From: DASQVO01 sp035640715
GTDB lineage: Bacteria; Actinomycetota; Actinomycetes; Streptosporangiales; Streptosporangiaceae
Length of the DNA stretch: 5,905 nucleotides
Assembly (NCBI GenBank): GCA_035640715.1
Contig: DASQVO010000449.1
Coordinates: forward strand, 1-5,905
Direction of reading: 5' to 3'
Shown piece by piece: positions 1 to 5,473 of this stretch. The notes under the pieces were generated by a model. It saw only the letters and a program-made list of their open reading frames with translations. It was not told the DNA's origin and ran no database searches. The translations under genes and the position numbers were made by a program. Numbering within the stretch: the stretch's first letter is position 1; each line of letters opens with the position of its first letter.

Positions 1-912
1 GCGGGCGGAGGCGATCTCCCGGGCGACCTCGGCCATCATCTGCCCGGACCAGTAGTCGCAGTCCACAAACCGCTCGCTGCGGTTGTTGACCTGATAGCCG
101 CCGAAGGGGTTGGCGACGTACGCGCACGCCGGGCCGTTGTAGTCCTTGATCAGCGGGTTGATCTGAAAGCATTCCAGGCCGCTCAGCTCGGCGCCGGCAT
201 GGTAGGCCATTGCGTGGCCGTCGCCGGCGTTCGTGGGGTTCTCGTAGGTGCCGTAGAGGTAGCCGCTGGCCGGCAGGCCAAGCCGCCCGCACGCCCCGGT
301 GGCGAGGATCACGGCGCCCGCCGACACGGTGACGAACTCGCCGGTGCGGGTGTTGAACCCGGCCAGCCCTGCCGTGCAGCCGCCGGCGGTCAGCACGCGG
401 ACCGGCATGACCCGGTTCTCGATCCGGACCCGTTCCCGCACCGACCGCTGCCGGAGCACCCGGTACAGCACCTTCTTAATGTCCTTGCCTTCCGGCATCG
501 GCAGCACGTAGCTGCCGGACCGGTGCACCCGCCGCACGTCGTAGCCACCTGCGGCGTCCTTGGCGAACTTCACCCCGTACCGCTCCAGGCGTCGCACCAT
601 GTCATAGCCGCGCGTGGCGGTCTGGTAGATCGTGCGCTGGTTGACGATGCCGTCGTTGGCGCGGGTGATCTCGGCGACGTAATCCTCGGGCGTGGCCTTC
701 CCGGGGATGACGGCGTTGTTCACCCCGTCCATGCCCATGGCCAGGGCACCCGAATGGCGAACGTGCGCCTTCTCGATGAGCAGCACCGAAGCGCCGCGCT
801 CGGCGGCCGTGATCGCGGCCATGGTGCCCGCGGTACCACCGCCGACGACCGCGACGTCGCAGGTCAGATGCTGCCGCGGGGTAACCGGCGGAACGTCCAC
901 GACGCTGGTCAT
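1..912 (-). CDS. FAD-dependent flavoprotein, fumarate reductase/succinate dehydrogenase superfamily, AprA-like (3' end outside window)
   Basis: Only the first 304 residues are present; the frame runs open off the left edge. The N-terminus carries an FAD-binding Rossmann fold: GGGTAG at residues 24-29 (GxGxxG) and the acidic strand end LLIEK at 44-48. Residues 54-66 read SGALAMGMDGVNN and align with the SGAVAQG...N segment that I recall from APS reductase alpha subunits; the histidine that binds FAD covalently in succinate dehydrogenase is not at the matching position (Ser54), so FAD is probably non-covalent. A second family motif, GDGHAMAYHAGAELS, lies near residues 210-224. The ATG at 910-912 overlaps the ferredoxin stop (ATGA), has no good ribosome site of its own and is probably translationally coupled. 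I infer a two-subunit cytoplasmic redox enzyme with the ferredoxin. Generic annotation would be fumarate reductase/succinate dehydrogenase flavoprotein. The substrate is unknown, and the capping and C-terminal domains that would decide it lie outside. Confidence 0.88.
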   Translation of the reverse strand, partial: MTSVVDVPPVTPRQHLTCDVAVVGGGTAGTMAAITAAERGASVLLIEKAHVRHSGALAMGMDGVNNAVIPGKATPEDYVAEITRANDGIVNQRTIYQTATRGYDMVRRLERYGVKFAKDAAGGYDVRRVHRSGSYVLPMPEGKDIKKVLYRVLRQRSVRERVRIENRVMPVRVLTAGGCTAGLAGFNTRTGEFVTVSAGAVILATGACGRLGLPASGYLYGTYENPTNAGDGHAMAYHAGAELSGLECFQINPLIKDYNGPACAYVANPFGGYQVNNRSERFVDCDYWSGQMMAEVAREIASAR

Positions 913-1136
913 CGCAGCAGGTACGGCATGTTGACGGTCACTGCTCCCGTCGGGCAGCGCGCCGCGCATGGCCCGCAGTACCAGCACTCGTCCACGTGCA
1001 TGTACGCCTTGCCCGTGTCCGGATCGATGGCCAGCGAGTCGAGCGGGCAGATTTCGACGCACAGCGTGCAGCCTTCGATGCACAATGATGCGTCGATGGT
1101 TACTGGGACGTCGGCTCTGGTTTCTACGATGGGCAT
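909..1136 (-). CDS. Small 2x[4Fe-4S] ferredoxin, AprB-like electron-transfer subunit
   Basis: This 75-residue protein is almost entirely a bacterial two-cluster ferredoxin. The first cluster ligands are C19, C23, C26 and C30-Pro (CX3CX2CX3CP, one residue longer than the standard first gap); the second are C51, C54, C57 and C61-Pro (CX2CX2CX3CP). The CWYCGPCAARCPTGA segment resembles the second cluster of APS reductase beta subunit, but the long C-terminal tail of that subunit is absent, so the protein is about half its length. It ends in NMPYLLR. It most likely passes electrons to or from the flavoprotein encoded next, whose ATG overlaps its TGA. The start ATG lies inside the end of the regulator gene (13-base overlap) and has a clear AGGAAG ribosome site 5 nt upstream, which supports this start. 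A free-standing ferredoxin serving another partner is possible but less likely given the 4-base overlap. Confidence 0.92.
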   Translation of the reverse strand: MPIVETRADVPVTIDASLCIEGCTLCVEICPLDSLAIDPDTGKAYMHVDECWYCGPCAARCPTGAVTVNMPYLLR

Positions 1137-1924
1137 GGTGGCTTCCTGTTCTGCGTGACGTAGCGGCTGAGTTCGCCGCGGAGCACCAGGCGGTCACCGC
1201 GGATGCGGATGTACTCGAGGTCCACCGGGCTGCCATCGGCCAGGCGCGCGAGGCGCTCCACCATGAGCACCGCGGATCCGGGTGGCGCCTCGAGCACGGC
1301 GGCCGAGTGCGGGTCGGCGCCGACCGCCTCCACGGTGATGCTGGCGCCGCCGAGGTCCTGCCCGGTACCGCTCTCGATCAGGGCGAAGATGTCGTTGTGC
1401 TCGAGGTCCTCGCTGAGCAGGGGCTCGCCGATGCCCGGGACGAGATAGCTGAGGTCGAGCGAGAGCGGCAGCCCGTTCAGCCGGCGGAGCCGTTCGATGT
1501 AAACCACGCTCCCGGACACGCGAAGCCTCGCGGCAACCGCAGGCGGCGGCACGACGATCTCCGCGGCACGGACCTCGTTGACAACTTCCCCGTGCTCGCG
1601 CAGCGTCTCGGCGAGGCCGAGCAGCCGGTCCAGGCCATGGGGATACTTGCGGGCGGCGACCATGGTGCCGACCCCCTGGACACGGGTGACCAGCCCTTCG
1701 CCGCGCAGGATGCCCAGTGCGTCCCGGATCGCATTGCGCGAGGCGCCGAACTCGCGCGCCAGGCTCGCCTCGCCAGGCAGTACGCCATCGGCGAAAATGT
1801 CCTGCAGCACCTGGCGGCGCAGGACGTCGGCCACCAGACGGGCCCGGTCGGCACGCCGACGCCGCGCGCCAACTAGCAGGTCCGGCGTTGCCGCGGCCTG
1901 CCCGCGACTCCATGCGGATGACAC
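1124..1924 (-). CDS. GntR-family transcriptional regulator, HutC subfamily (UTRA domain)
   Basis: This 266-residue protein has the two-domain layout and size of HutC-type GntR regulators. A winged helix-turn-helix spans about residues 28-90, with the signatures LPGEASLAREFGASRNAIRDAL (49-70, given as two adjoining helices) and LVTRVQGVGTMVA (78-90). A UTRA-type ligand domain spans about 105-255, including VYIERLRRLNGLPLSLDLSY (141-160) and the late VERLARLADGSPVDLEYIRI segment. Such proteins usually repress neighbouring catabolic or uptake genes and release DNA on binding a small effector. Placed first in the minus-strand unit and divergent from the transporter, it is the obvious local regulator. 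The GTG at 1922-1924 is the only sensible start before the domain; it has no ribosome site, but a -10-like TAGATT lies 8 nt upstream, fitting a leaderless mRNA. The effector cannot be read from the sequence. Confidence 0.92.
   Translation of the reverse strand: MSSAWSRGQAAATPDLLVGARRRRADRARLVADVLRRQVLQDIFADGVLPGEASLAREFGASRNAIRDALGILRGEGLVTRVQGVGTMVAARKYPHGLDRLLGLAETLREHGEVVNEVRAAEIVVPPPAVAARLRVSGSVVYIERLRRLNGLPLSLDLSYLVPGIGEPLLSEDLEHNDIFALIESGTGQDLGGASITVEAVGADPHSAAVLEAPPGSAVLMVERLARLADGSPVDLEYIRIRGDRLVLRGELSRYVTQNRKPPCPS
1142..1147 (-). promoter_or_regulatory. Ribosome binding site of the ferredoxin gene, inside the regulator gene
   Basis: On the minus strand AGGAAG lies 5 nt before the ferredoxin ATG (1134-1136) and within the last codons of the GntR gene. 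It fixes the ferredoxin start and shows that the 13-base overlap is real and not a start-calling error. Confidence 0.75.
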
Positions 1925-1932
1925 GAGAGAAA

Positions 1933-1961
1933 AATCTACTTGCCCGGCTCGAAAAGGGGAA
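1933..1961 (-). promoter_or_regulatory. Candidate promoter of the regulator-ferredoxin-flavoprotein unit, giving a near-leaderless mRNA
   Basis: On the minus strand, TAGATT (1933-1938) fits the actinobacterial -10 pattern TANNNT. A weak -35 match, TTCCCC (1956-1961), lies 17 bp upstream. Transcription would begin at about 1924-1926, at or within two bases of the GTG. The lack of any Shine-Dalgarno sequence before that GTG agrees with leaderless initiation. The -35 match is poor, so this rests mainly on the -10 and its spacing. Confidence 0.4.
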
Positions 1962-1968
1962 TATCCCC
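1956..1968. promoter_or_regulatory. Inverted repeat GGGGA-ATA-TCCCC, possible operator at the regulator promoter
   Basis: Two perfect 5-bp arms flank a 3-bp AT centre. The repeat overlaps the proposed -35 of the regulator gene, a position where binding would block RNA polymerase, so it could be an autoregulatory site. It does not resemble the 19-bp element found before the transporter and sfnB. With 5-bp arms, chance occurrence cannot be excluded. Confidence 0.3.
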
Positions 1969-2099
1969 GCCGTTACGCCACCTCATCGGCTGCAAAATAC
2001 TTGCTGAGCTGCGGGAATGACGCATGGGACGGGTGATCCACCACGCTCGCGAGGGACGTTGCGGGTCCCCGGACGCGGCACGAGCGACGCGGCCCGGAG
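1969..2099. other. Divergent intergenic region, central GC-rich part
   Basis: I see no convincing gene, RNA or strong hairpin here. Only weak elements are present: an 8-bp palindrome CTCGCGAG at 2046-2053 and a 5-bp inverted repeat GGGAC/GTCCC at 2053-2057 and 2065-2069. Short open frames crossing it on the minus strand have no family resemblance or ribosome site and look like chance. Confidence 0.5.
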
Positions 2100-2105
2100 T
2101 ATAAT
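2100..2105 (+). promoter_or_regulatory. Candidate -10 element (TATAAT) for the transporter gene
   Basis: A perfect TATAAT opens an AT-rich island in otherwise very GC-rich DNA. Transcription from it would begin near 2112, just before the 19-bp repeated element, which would then cover the start of the transcript. No good -35 lies 16-18 bp upstream. The overlapping minus-strand TATACT (2098-2103) could equally serve transcription towards the regulator gene. Confidence 0.4.
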
Positions 2106-2115
2106 CTTCTATTTT

Positions 2116-2134
2116 GATCGGAATTATTGACATA
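2116..2134 (+). promoter_or_regulatory. Shared 19-bp element, copy 1 (before the transporter)
   Basis: The sequence is GATCGGAATTATTGACATA. A second copy, GATCGATTTAATCGACATA, lies at 3601-3619 before sfnB; 14 of 19 positions agree, with both ends (GATCG and GACATA) fully conserved. The core of this copy is only a degenerate palindrome. It ends 28 nt before the preferred ATG of the transporter. I infer an operator or activator site, with the neighbouring GntR protein as first candidate binder. TTGACA within it looks like a -35, but no -10 lies 16-19 bp downstream. Confidence 0.55.
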
Positions 2135-2162
2135 CGGCCGGGCGGGTGGCACCCTCAGGGTC

Positions 2163-3584
2163 ATGTCACAGCAAAACGGGAACAGCGGCGCCCCGTACCA
2201 GGCCAGCCGCACGCTCCAGGCCCGTCAGGTCGAAGAACGGCCCCCAGCGCACCCGGTCGGCCAGGACGATGATAGGCCGCCGTCGCGGCAGGCCGTGCTG
2301 GTCGCGGTCGCTTCCGGGCTTGGTTACATGTTCGACGCCTATGTCGTGAACATCTACAGCTTCGTGCTGCCGCTGATCGCCGTCACGTTCGCGCTGTCAA
2401 CCACGGCGCAGGGCGTGGTCGGCTCGATCATGCTGCTCGGGTACGCGATCGGCACCTTCGGCTTCGGCTGGGCGGCCGACCGGTTCGGCCGCAAGGACAC
2501 GCTCGGCGTGTCGATCCTGGTGTACGGGATCACCACGGCCGCGAGCGGCCTTGCGCCCGGCACCGGGCTGTTCGCCGCGCTGCGGCTGCTGACCGGCGTC
2601 GGCGGGGCCGGCGAGCTTTCCGTCGGCGTCCCGTACACCGCCGAGATCTGGCCGCGGCGCACCCGCGCGACCGGGGCCGGCGGCGTGATCTTCTCGCTGT
2701 ACGCGGTGGGAGCGCTGCTCGCGCTGCTCGCGTCGCTGGTACTCGCGCCCGGCTACGGCTGGCGGGCCACATTCGTGTTCGCCCTGGTCCCGGCGATCGG
2801 GGTGTTCTGGCTGCGCCGCAAGCTCACCGAGTCGCTGCCGTTCCTGCGGGCGCGGGAGCGGGCCGCGAGCAGCGCCGCACGCCTTGGCACGACAAGGCGC
2901 CGAGACCGGATCCGGGAGATCCTCGCCGACCGTCGCCTGCGCAAGCACTTGCTGGTCGCCTCGCTGATCTTCATCGGCAACGCGGTCGGCTACTGGGGCT
3001 TCCTCGTGTTCCTGCAGAAGTACATGATCGGCGAGTTCAAGCTCAGCTTCCGGCACTCGCTCGCGCTCACCACGATCTTCTACGCGGCCATGGTCGCCTG
3101 GCCATTCCTCGGCGCGCGGACCGCCGACCGGATCGGCCGCCGGGGGGCGGGCATCCTCGGCGCGGTCATCGTCGCCGCGGGCAGCCTCGTCGCGTTCTCC
3201 ACCCATTCTCTGGCCATCTTCGTGATCGCGCAGGTCTTCGGCATCGGGGCGCTCGGCTGGACCTGGTCGGTGGGCGAGACCTACGTGGCGGAGCTGTTCC
3301 CCACCAGGCTGCGCGCCACCGGGTTCGGTCTCGGTGTCTCGATCGGCCGGATACCGGCCATCGCCGGGCCGCTGGTCACCGGGGCCATGGCCAGCCAGAT
3401 CGGCATCGGCAACGTGGCGCGCTGGTTCGCGCTGATCTGGGTCTTCCTCATCGTCGGCTACCTGATCGGACCGGAGACAAAGGGCAAGTCGCTCGCCGAA
3501 CTGGACGCCGTCGACCCGGCGGAACTCTCGGGAAGCACGGAACGCGTGACGCTGGACCCGCTAGCCCCCATCCATCCGGAATGA
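2163..3584 (+). CDS. MFS transporter, metabolite:proton symporter type
   Basis: The product is a 473-residue inner-membrane transporter of the major facilitator superfamily with about 12 hydrophobic segments. Family marks visible: LGYMFDAYVVNIYSFVLP in the first membrane helix with its buried Asp, the loop 2-3 motif GWAADRFGRKD, the equivalent loop 8-9 motif ARTADRIGRR after a charged central loop, GETYVAELFPTRLRATG late in the C-terminal half, and a sugar-porter-like PETKGKSLAEL close to the C-terminus. These features fit the sugar/aromatic-acid/organic-anion symporter branch; none fixes the substrate. A hydrophilic N-terminal tail of about 42 residues precedes helix 1. A TTG at 2127 would add 12 residues but sits in the repeated 19-bp element, so I prefer the ATG at 2163, although neither has a good ribosome site. 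Its position before the SfnB and reductase genes suggests import of the compound they oxidise. Confidence 0.88.
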   Translation: MSQQNGNSGAPYQASRTLQARQVEERPPAHPVGQDDDRPPSRQAVLVAVASGLGYMFDAYVVNIYSFVLPLIAVTFALSTTAQGVVGSIMLLGYAIGTFGFGWAADRFGRKDTLGVSILVYGITTAASGLAPGTGLFAALRLLTGVGGAGELSVGVPYTAEIWPRRTRATGAGGVIFSLYAVGALLALLASLVLAPGYGWRATFVFALVPAIGVFWLRRKLTESLPFLRARERAASSAARLGTTRRRDRIREILADRRLRKHLLVASLIFIGNAVGYWGFLVFLQKYMIGEFKLSFRHSLALTTIFYAAMVAWPFLGARTADRIGRRGAGILGAVIVAAGSLVAFSTHSLAIFVIAQVFGIGALGWTWSVGETYVAELFPTRLRATGFGLGVSIGRIPAIAGPLVTGAMASQIGIGNVARWFALIWVFLIVGYLIGPETKGKSLAELDAVDPAELSGSTERVTLDPLAPIHPE

Positions 3585-3600
3585 CTATCCTAATATTGCC

Positions 3601-3619
3601 GATCGATTTAATCGACATA
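3601..3619 (+). promoter_or_regulatory. Shared 19-bp element, copy 2 (before the leader ORF and sfnB), with palindromic core
   Basis: This copy reads GATCGATTTAATCGACATA and matches copy 1 at 2116-2134 in 14 of 19 positions. Inside it, TCGATT-T-AATCGA (3603-3615) is a perfect 6-bp inverted repeat with a 1-bp centre, typical of a site for a dimeric regulator. It lies 24 nt before the leader ORF start. A -10-like TAATAT at 3591-3596 just upstream would place a transcript start on the element, so sfnB and the reductase gene may have their own regulated promoter in addition to read-through from the transporter. Confidence 0.55.
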
Positions 3620-3631
3620 TTGCGAACCCTT

Positions 3632-3636
3632 GGAGG
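3632..3636 (+). promoter_or_regulatory. Strong ribosome binding site serving the leader ORF
   Basis: GGAGG is 7 nt before the GTG at 3644, ideal spacing, but 39 nt before the ATG of sfnB, too far to serve it directly. It is the best Shine-Dalgarno match in the window, which is the main reason to believe that the leader ORF is translated. Confidence 0.7.
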
Positions 3637-3643
3637 TGGCCAG

Positions 3644-3679
3644 GTGACCACCGACCCCGCGATCCTGGTAGCGGGATGA
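3644..3679 (+). CDS. 11-residue leader ORF coupled to sfnB
   Basis: GTG starts an 11-codon frame encoding MTTDPAILVAG, with TGA at 3677-3679. It has the best ribosome site of the window at ideal spacing, and its stop overlaps the sfnB ATG (3676-3678) as ATGA. Ribosomes ending here would restart directly on sfnB, which has only a poor site of its own. The peptide is probably not itself functional; the likely role is setting or gating sfnB translation. It contains no cysteine or methionine codon apart from the initiator, so a simple attenuator that senses sulfur amino acids is not supported. Alternatively it could be a remnant of a longer sfnB N-terminus left after a frameshift. Confidence 0.5.
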   Translation: MTTDPAILVAG

Positions 3680-4872
3680 CGGCCGCCAGGATCCATTCCC
3701 AGACCGAGGCGCTCACCGCGGCGCGAGAGTACGCGGCGTCGATCGCCGACGGCGTGATCGAACGCGACCGGGCGGGCACGGTGCCTAGCCGGGAACTCGC
3801 GGCGTTCGACGCCAGCGGCCTGCTCGGCATCACGGTGCCGCCTGAGCACGGTGGCCCGGGCCTGTCCGCGAGCGTGCTGGCGGAGGTAGTGCGCACGATC
3901 GCGGCCGTTGACCCGGCGATCGCGCAGATCCCGCAGGGACACTACCTGCTCGTCGACGTGCTCTCGGTATACGGAAGCGACGTCCAGCGAAAGCGGATCT
4001 TCCCCGACGTCCTGTGCGGAGCCAGGCTCGGCAGCACGCTGGCCGAACGGGGCGGCCGGCACGCCCAGGACCTGAAGACCCGGCTGCGTTATGACGGCGC
4101 CGGGGCGTGCCTGGCCGGGCGCAAGTATTACTGCACTGGCGCGATCACCGCCCGCTGGCTCGGGGTCAGCGCGCTCGACGAGACAGGCCAGCTGGTGCTC
4201 GCGTTCGCCGAGCGCGACACCGAGGGGGTGAAGATCGACAACGACTGGGACGTGATGGGCCAGCGCGCCACGGTCAGCGGGACGGTCATCGTCGACGACG
4301 TGCCGGTGGATCCCGCGCTGGTCATCCCGTACCAGCGCGTCTTCGAAGCTCCCCAGCAACTCGGCGCGCGGGCGCAGCTGGTGCACGCGGCCATCCAGGT
4401 GGGGATCGCGGGCGGGGCGCTGCGGGACGCCGGCGACTTCGTGCGTGACCGGGCACGCCCGTTCTTCGAGGCGGTGCGCGGCGGATGGGCCGAGCGGGCC
4501 GGTGACGACCCGCACACGATCTACCGGTACGGCCGGCTGGCCACCCGGGTGCGCGCGGCGGAGGCGCTGCTCGCCTCGGCGGCCGCCACGCTCGATGAGG
4601 TGACGCGGCAGCCGCGGGACGCGGATTCCGCTGCCCGCGGGTCGGTCGCCGTCGCTCAGGCGAAGGCGTTCGGCAGCGAGGTCGCGGCCGAGGTTGCCAG
4701 CGACCTGTTCGCGCTGAGCGGCGCCAGCGCCGCCGATGAGCGTTACGACCTCAGCCGTCACTGGCGCAACGCCCGCACTCACGCCAGCCACGACCCCGTC
4801 GACTGGAAATACCACCATGTCGGCAACTACCTGCTCAACCACGTCCTGCCCCCCAACCATGGACAGCTCTGA
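3676..4872 (+). CDS. sfnB: SfnB-family flavin-dependent sulfur-acquisition monooxygenase (acyl-CoA dehydrogenase fold)
   Basis: This 398-residue protein has the acyl-CoA dehydrogenase fold as used by the DszC/SfnB monooxygenases. Recognisable segments in order: ASGLLGITVPPEHGGPGLS (46-64), DPAIAQIPQGHY (79-90), GRKYYCTGAITARWLGVSALD (148-168, in the middle beta domain), DWDVMGQRATVSGTV (190-204) and RHWRNARTHASHDPVDWKYH (361-380). The last segment is characteristic of SfnB/DszC, and the catalytic glutamate of true acyl-CoA dehydrogenases is not apparent there. SfnB proteins are associated with growth on organic sulfur sources; the chemistry is thought to be oxygenation using reduced flavin, and the exact substrate varies or is unknown. 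A flavin reductase gene follows after 2 nt, as expected for a two-component monooxygenase. The ATG at 3676 overlaps the stop of an 11-codon leader ORF, and no in-frame earlier start was found. The family call is strong; the substrate is not. Confidence 0.9.
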   Translation: MTAARIHSQTEALTAAREYAASIADGVIERDRAGTVPSRELAAFDASGLLGITVPPEHGGPGLSASVLAEVVRTIAAVDPAIAQIPQGHYLLVDVLSVYGSDVQRKRIFPDVLCGARLGSTLAERGGRHAQDLKTRLRYDGAGACLAGRKYYCTGAITARWLGVSALDETGQLVLAFAERDTEGVKIDNDWDVMGQRATVSGTVIVDDVPVDPALVIPYQRVFEAPQQLGARAQLVHAAIQVGIAGGALRDAGDFVRDRARPFFEAVRGGWAERAGDDPHTIYRYGRLATRVRAAEALLASAAATLDEVTRQPRDADSAARGSVAVAQAKAFGSEVAAEVASDLFALSGASAADERYDLSRHWRNARTHASHDPVDWKYHHVGNYLLNHVLPPNHGQL

Positions 4873-4874
4873 CG

Positions 4875-5405
4875 ATGACAGCCCTTCACCAGCGCCTCGC
4901 CGACGTCACCGCTGCTGAGGTTCCGGCAGCGCAGTTCCGGCACGCCATCGGCCGCTTCGCGACCGGGGTCACCGTCGTCACCTCCGTCGGGGCCGACGGC
5001 AAGCCCGTGGGCACCACCGCGAACGCCGTCAGCTCGCTGTCACTGGACCCGCCGCTCGTCCTGGTCTGCTTCGACCGGGAGAGCCTGACCCTGCACGCGG
5101 TCCGCGCCCACGGTGCGTTCGTCATCAACGTGCTCGCGGCACCGCAGCGGCAGCTGTCCGTCAACTTCGCCCGACGGGGCCTCGCGGCCGCCTGGCACGG
5201 AGTGCGGCACCGCCCGGGGCGCACCGGCAGCCCGCGGCTCGACGGCGTGCTCGCCGCCCTGGAATGCACGGTGGAGCACTGCCTCCCTGGAGGCGACCAC
5301 GAGATCGTTATCGGCCGCGTCCGCGATGTAGAGACGAACGGCGACGACGAAGCCGCCCCGCTTCTTTACTGGCGCGGCGGCTACGCGTCCCTCGGCGACG
5401 CGTGA
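4875..5405 (+). CDS. Flavin reductase (HpaC/flavin reductase-like domain), partner of the monooxygenase
   Basis: The 176-residue product is of normal length for the short flavin reductases that reduce free FMN or FAD with NAD(P)H. The N-terminal FRHAIGRFATGVTVVTS (21-37), the flavin-binding stretch GTTANAVSSLSLDPPLVLVCF (46-66, a continuous segment), FVINVL (82-87) and the late HEIVIGRV (142-149) are all standard for the domain, and the protein ends in LLYWRGGYASL. It starts 2 nt after the sfnB stop with no clear ribosome site, so it is probably translated by coupling. I infer that it supplies reduced flavin to SfnB. It belongs to a different fold from SfnF, the NADPH-dependent FMN reductase described with SfnB in Pseudomonas. 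Whether it uses NADH or NADPH, and FMN or FAD, cannot be told. It closes the plus-strand unit, followed by a terminator hairpin. Confidence 0.93.
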   Translation: MTALHQRLADVTAAEVPAAQFRHAIGRFATGVTVVTSVGADGKPVGTTANAVSSLSLDPPLVLVCFDRESLTLHAVRAHGAFVINVLAAPQRQLSVNFARRGLAAAWHGVRHRPGRTGSPRLDGVLAALECTVEHCLPGGDHEIVIGRVRDVETNGDDEAAPLLYWRGGYASLGDA

Positions 5406-5412
5406 CCTCCGG

Positions 5413-5446
5413 GCGCGGGCCGGACTGCACCGCTTCCGGCCCGCGC
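5413..5446. terminator. GC-rich hairpin between convergent genes, probable bidirectional terminator
   Basis: GCGCGGGCCGG (5413-5423) and CCGGCCCGCGC (5436-5446) form a perfect 11-bp stem, extended to 12 bp by the A5424-T5435 pair, with a 10-nt loop. It starts 7 nt after the reductase stop and ends 27 nt before the stop of the convergent phospholipase gene. No U-tract follows on either strand, a form common for actinobacterial terminators. It probably ends both transcripts. Confidence 0.75.
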
Positions 5447-5473
5447 TCGCTCCGATAACTCGCTTATCCGCAG

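Noticed and set aside
199..1158. A 319-codon plus-strand open frame over the flavoprotein and ferredoxin genes
   Set aside because: The minus strand encodes clear FAD-binding and 4Fe-4S motifs here; the plus frame has no recognisable domain and reflects GC-rich composition.
968..1876. A 302-codon plus-strand frame opposite the GntR gene
   Set aside because: The minus-strand product has full winged-helix and UTRA architecture; the plus frame is low-complexity and has no domain.
2127..2132. TTGACA as a -35 promoter box
   Set aside because: It is a perfect consensus hexamer, but nothing like a -10 lies 16-19 bp downstream (the DNA there is GC-rich); it is better explained as part of the repeated 19-bp element.
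1936..2212. Short minus-strand open frames of 65 and 79 codons in the divergent region
   Set aside because: They have no ribosome site, no family resemblance and overlap the proposed control elements; chance frames are more likely.
2397..3206. A 269-codon minus-strand frame inside the transporter
   Set aside because: Its product is a highly charged low-complexity shadow of the membrane protein encoded on the other strand.
3448..4860. A 470-codon open frame on the minus strand across sfnB
   Set aside because: It lies antisense to sfnB, whose protein is clearly recognisable; the antisense product shows no family motif and has the Arg/Gly/Ala/Pro-rich character of a GC-rich shadow frame.
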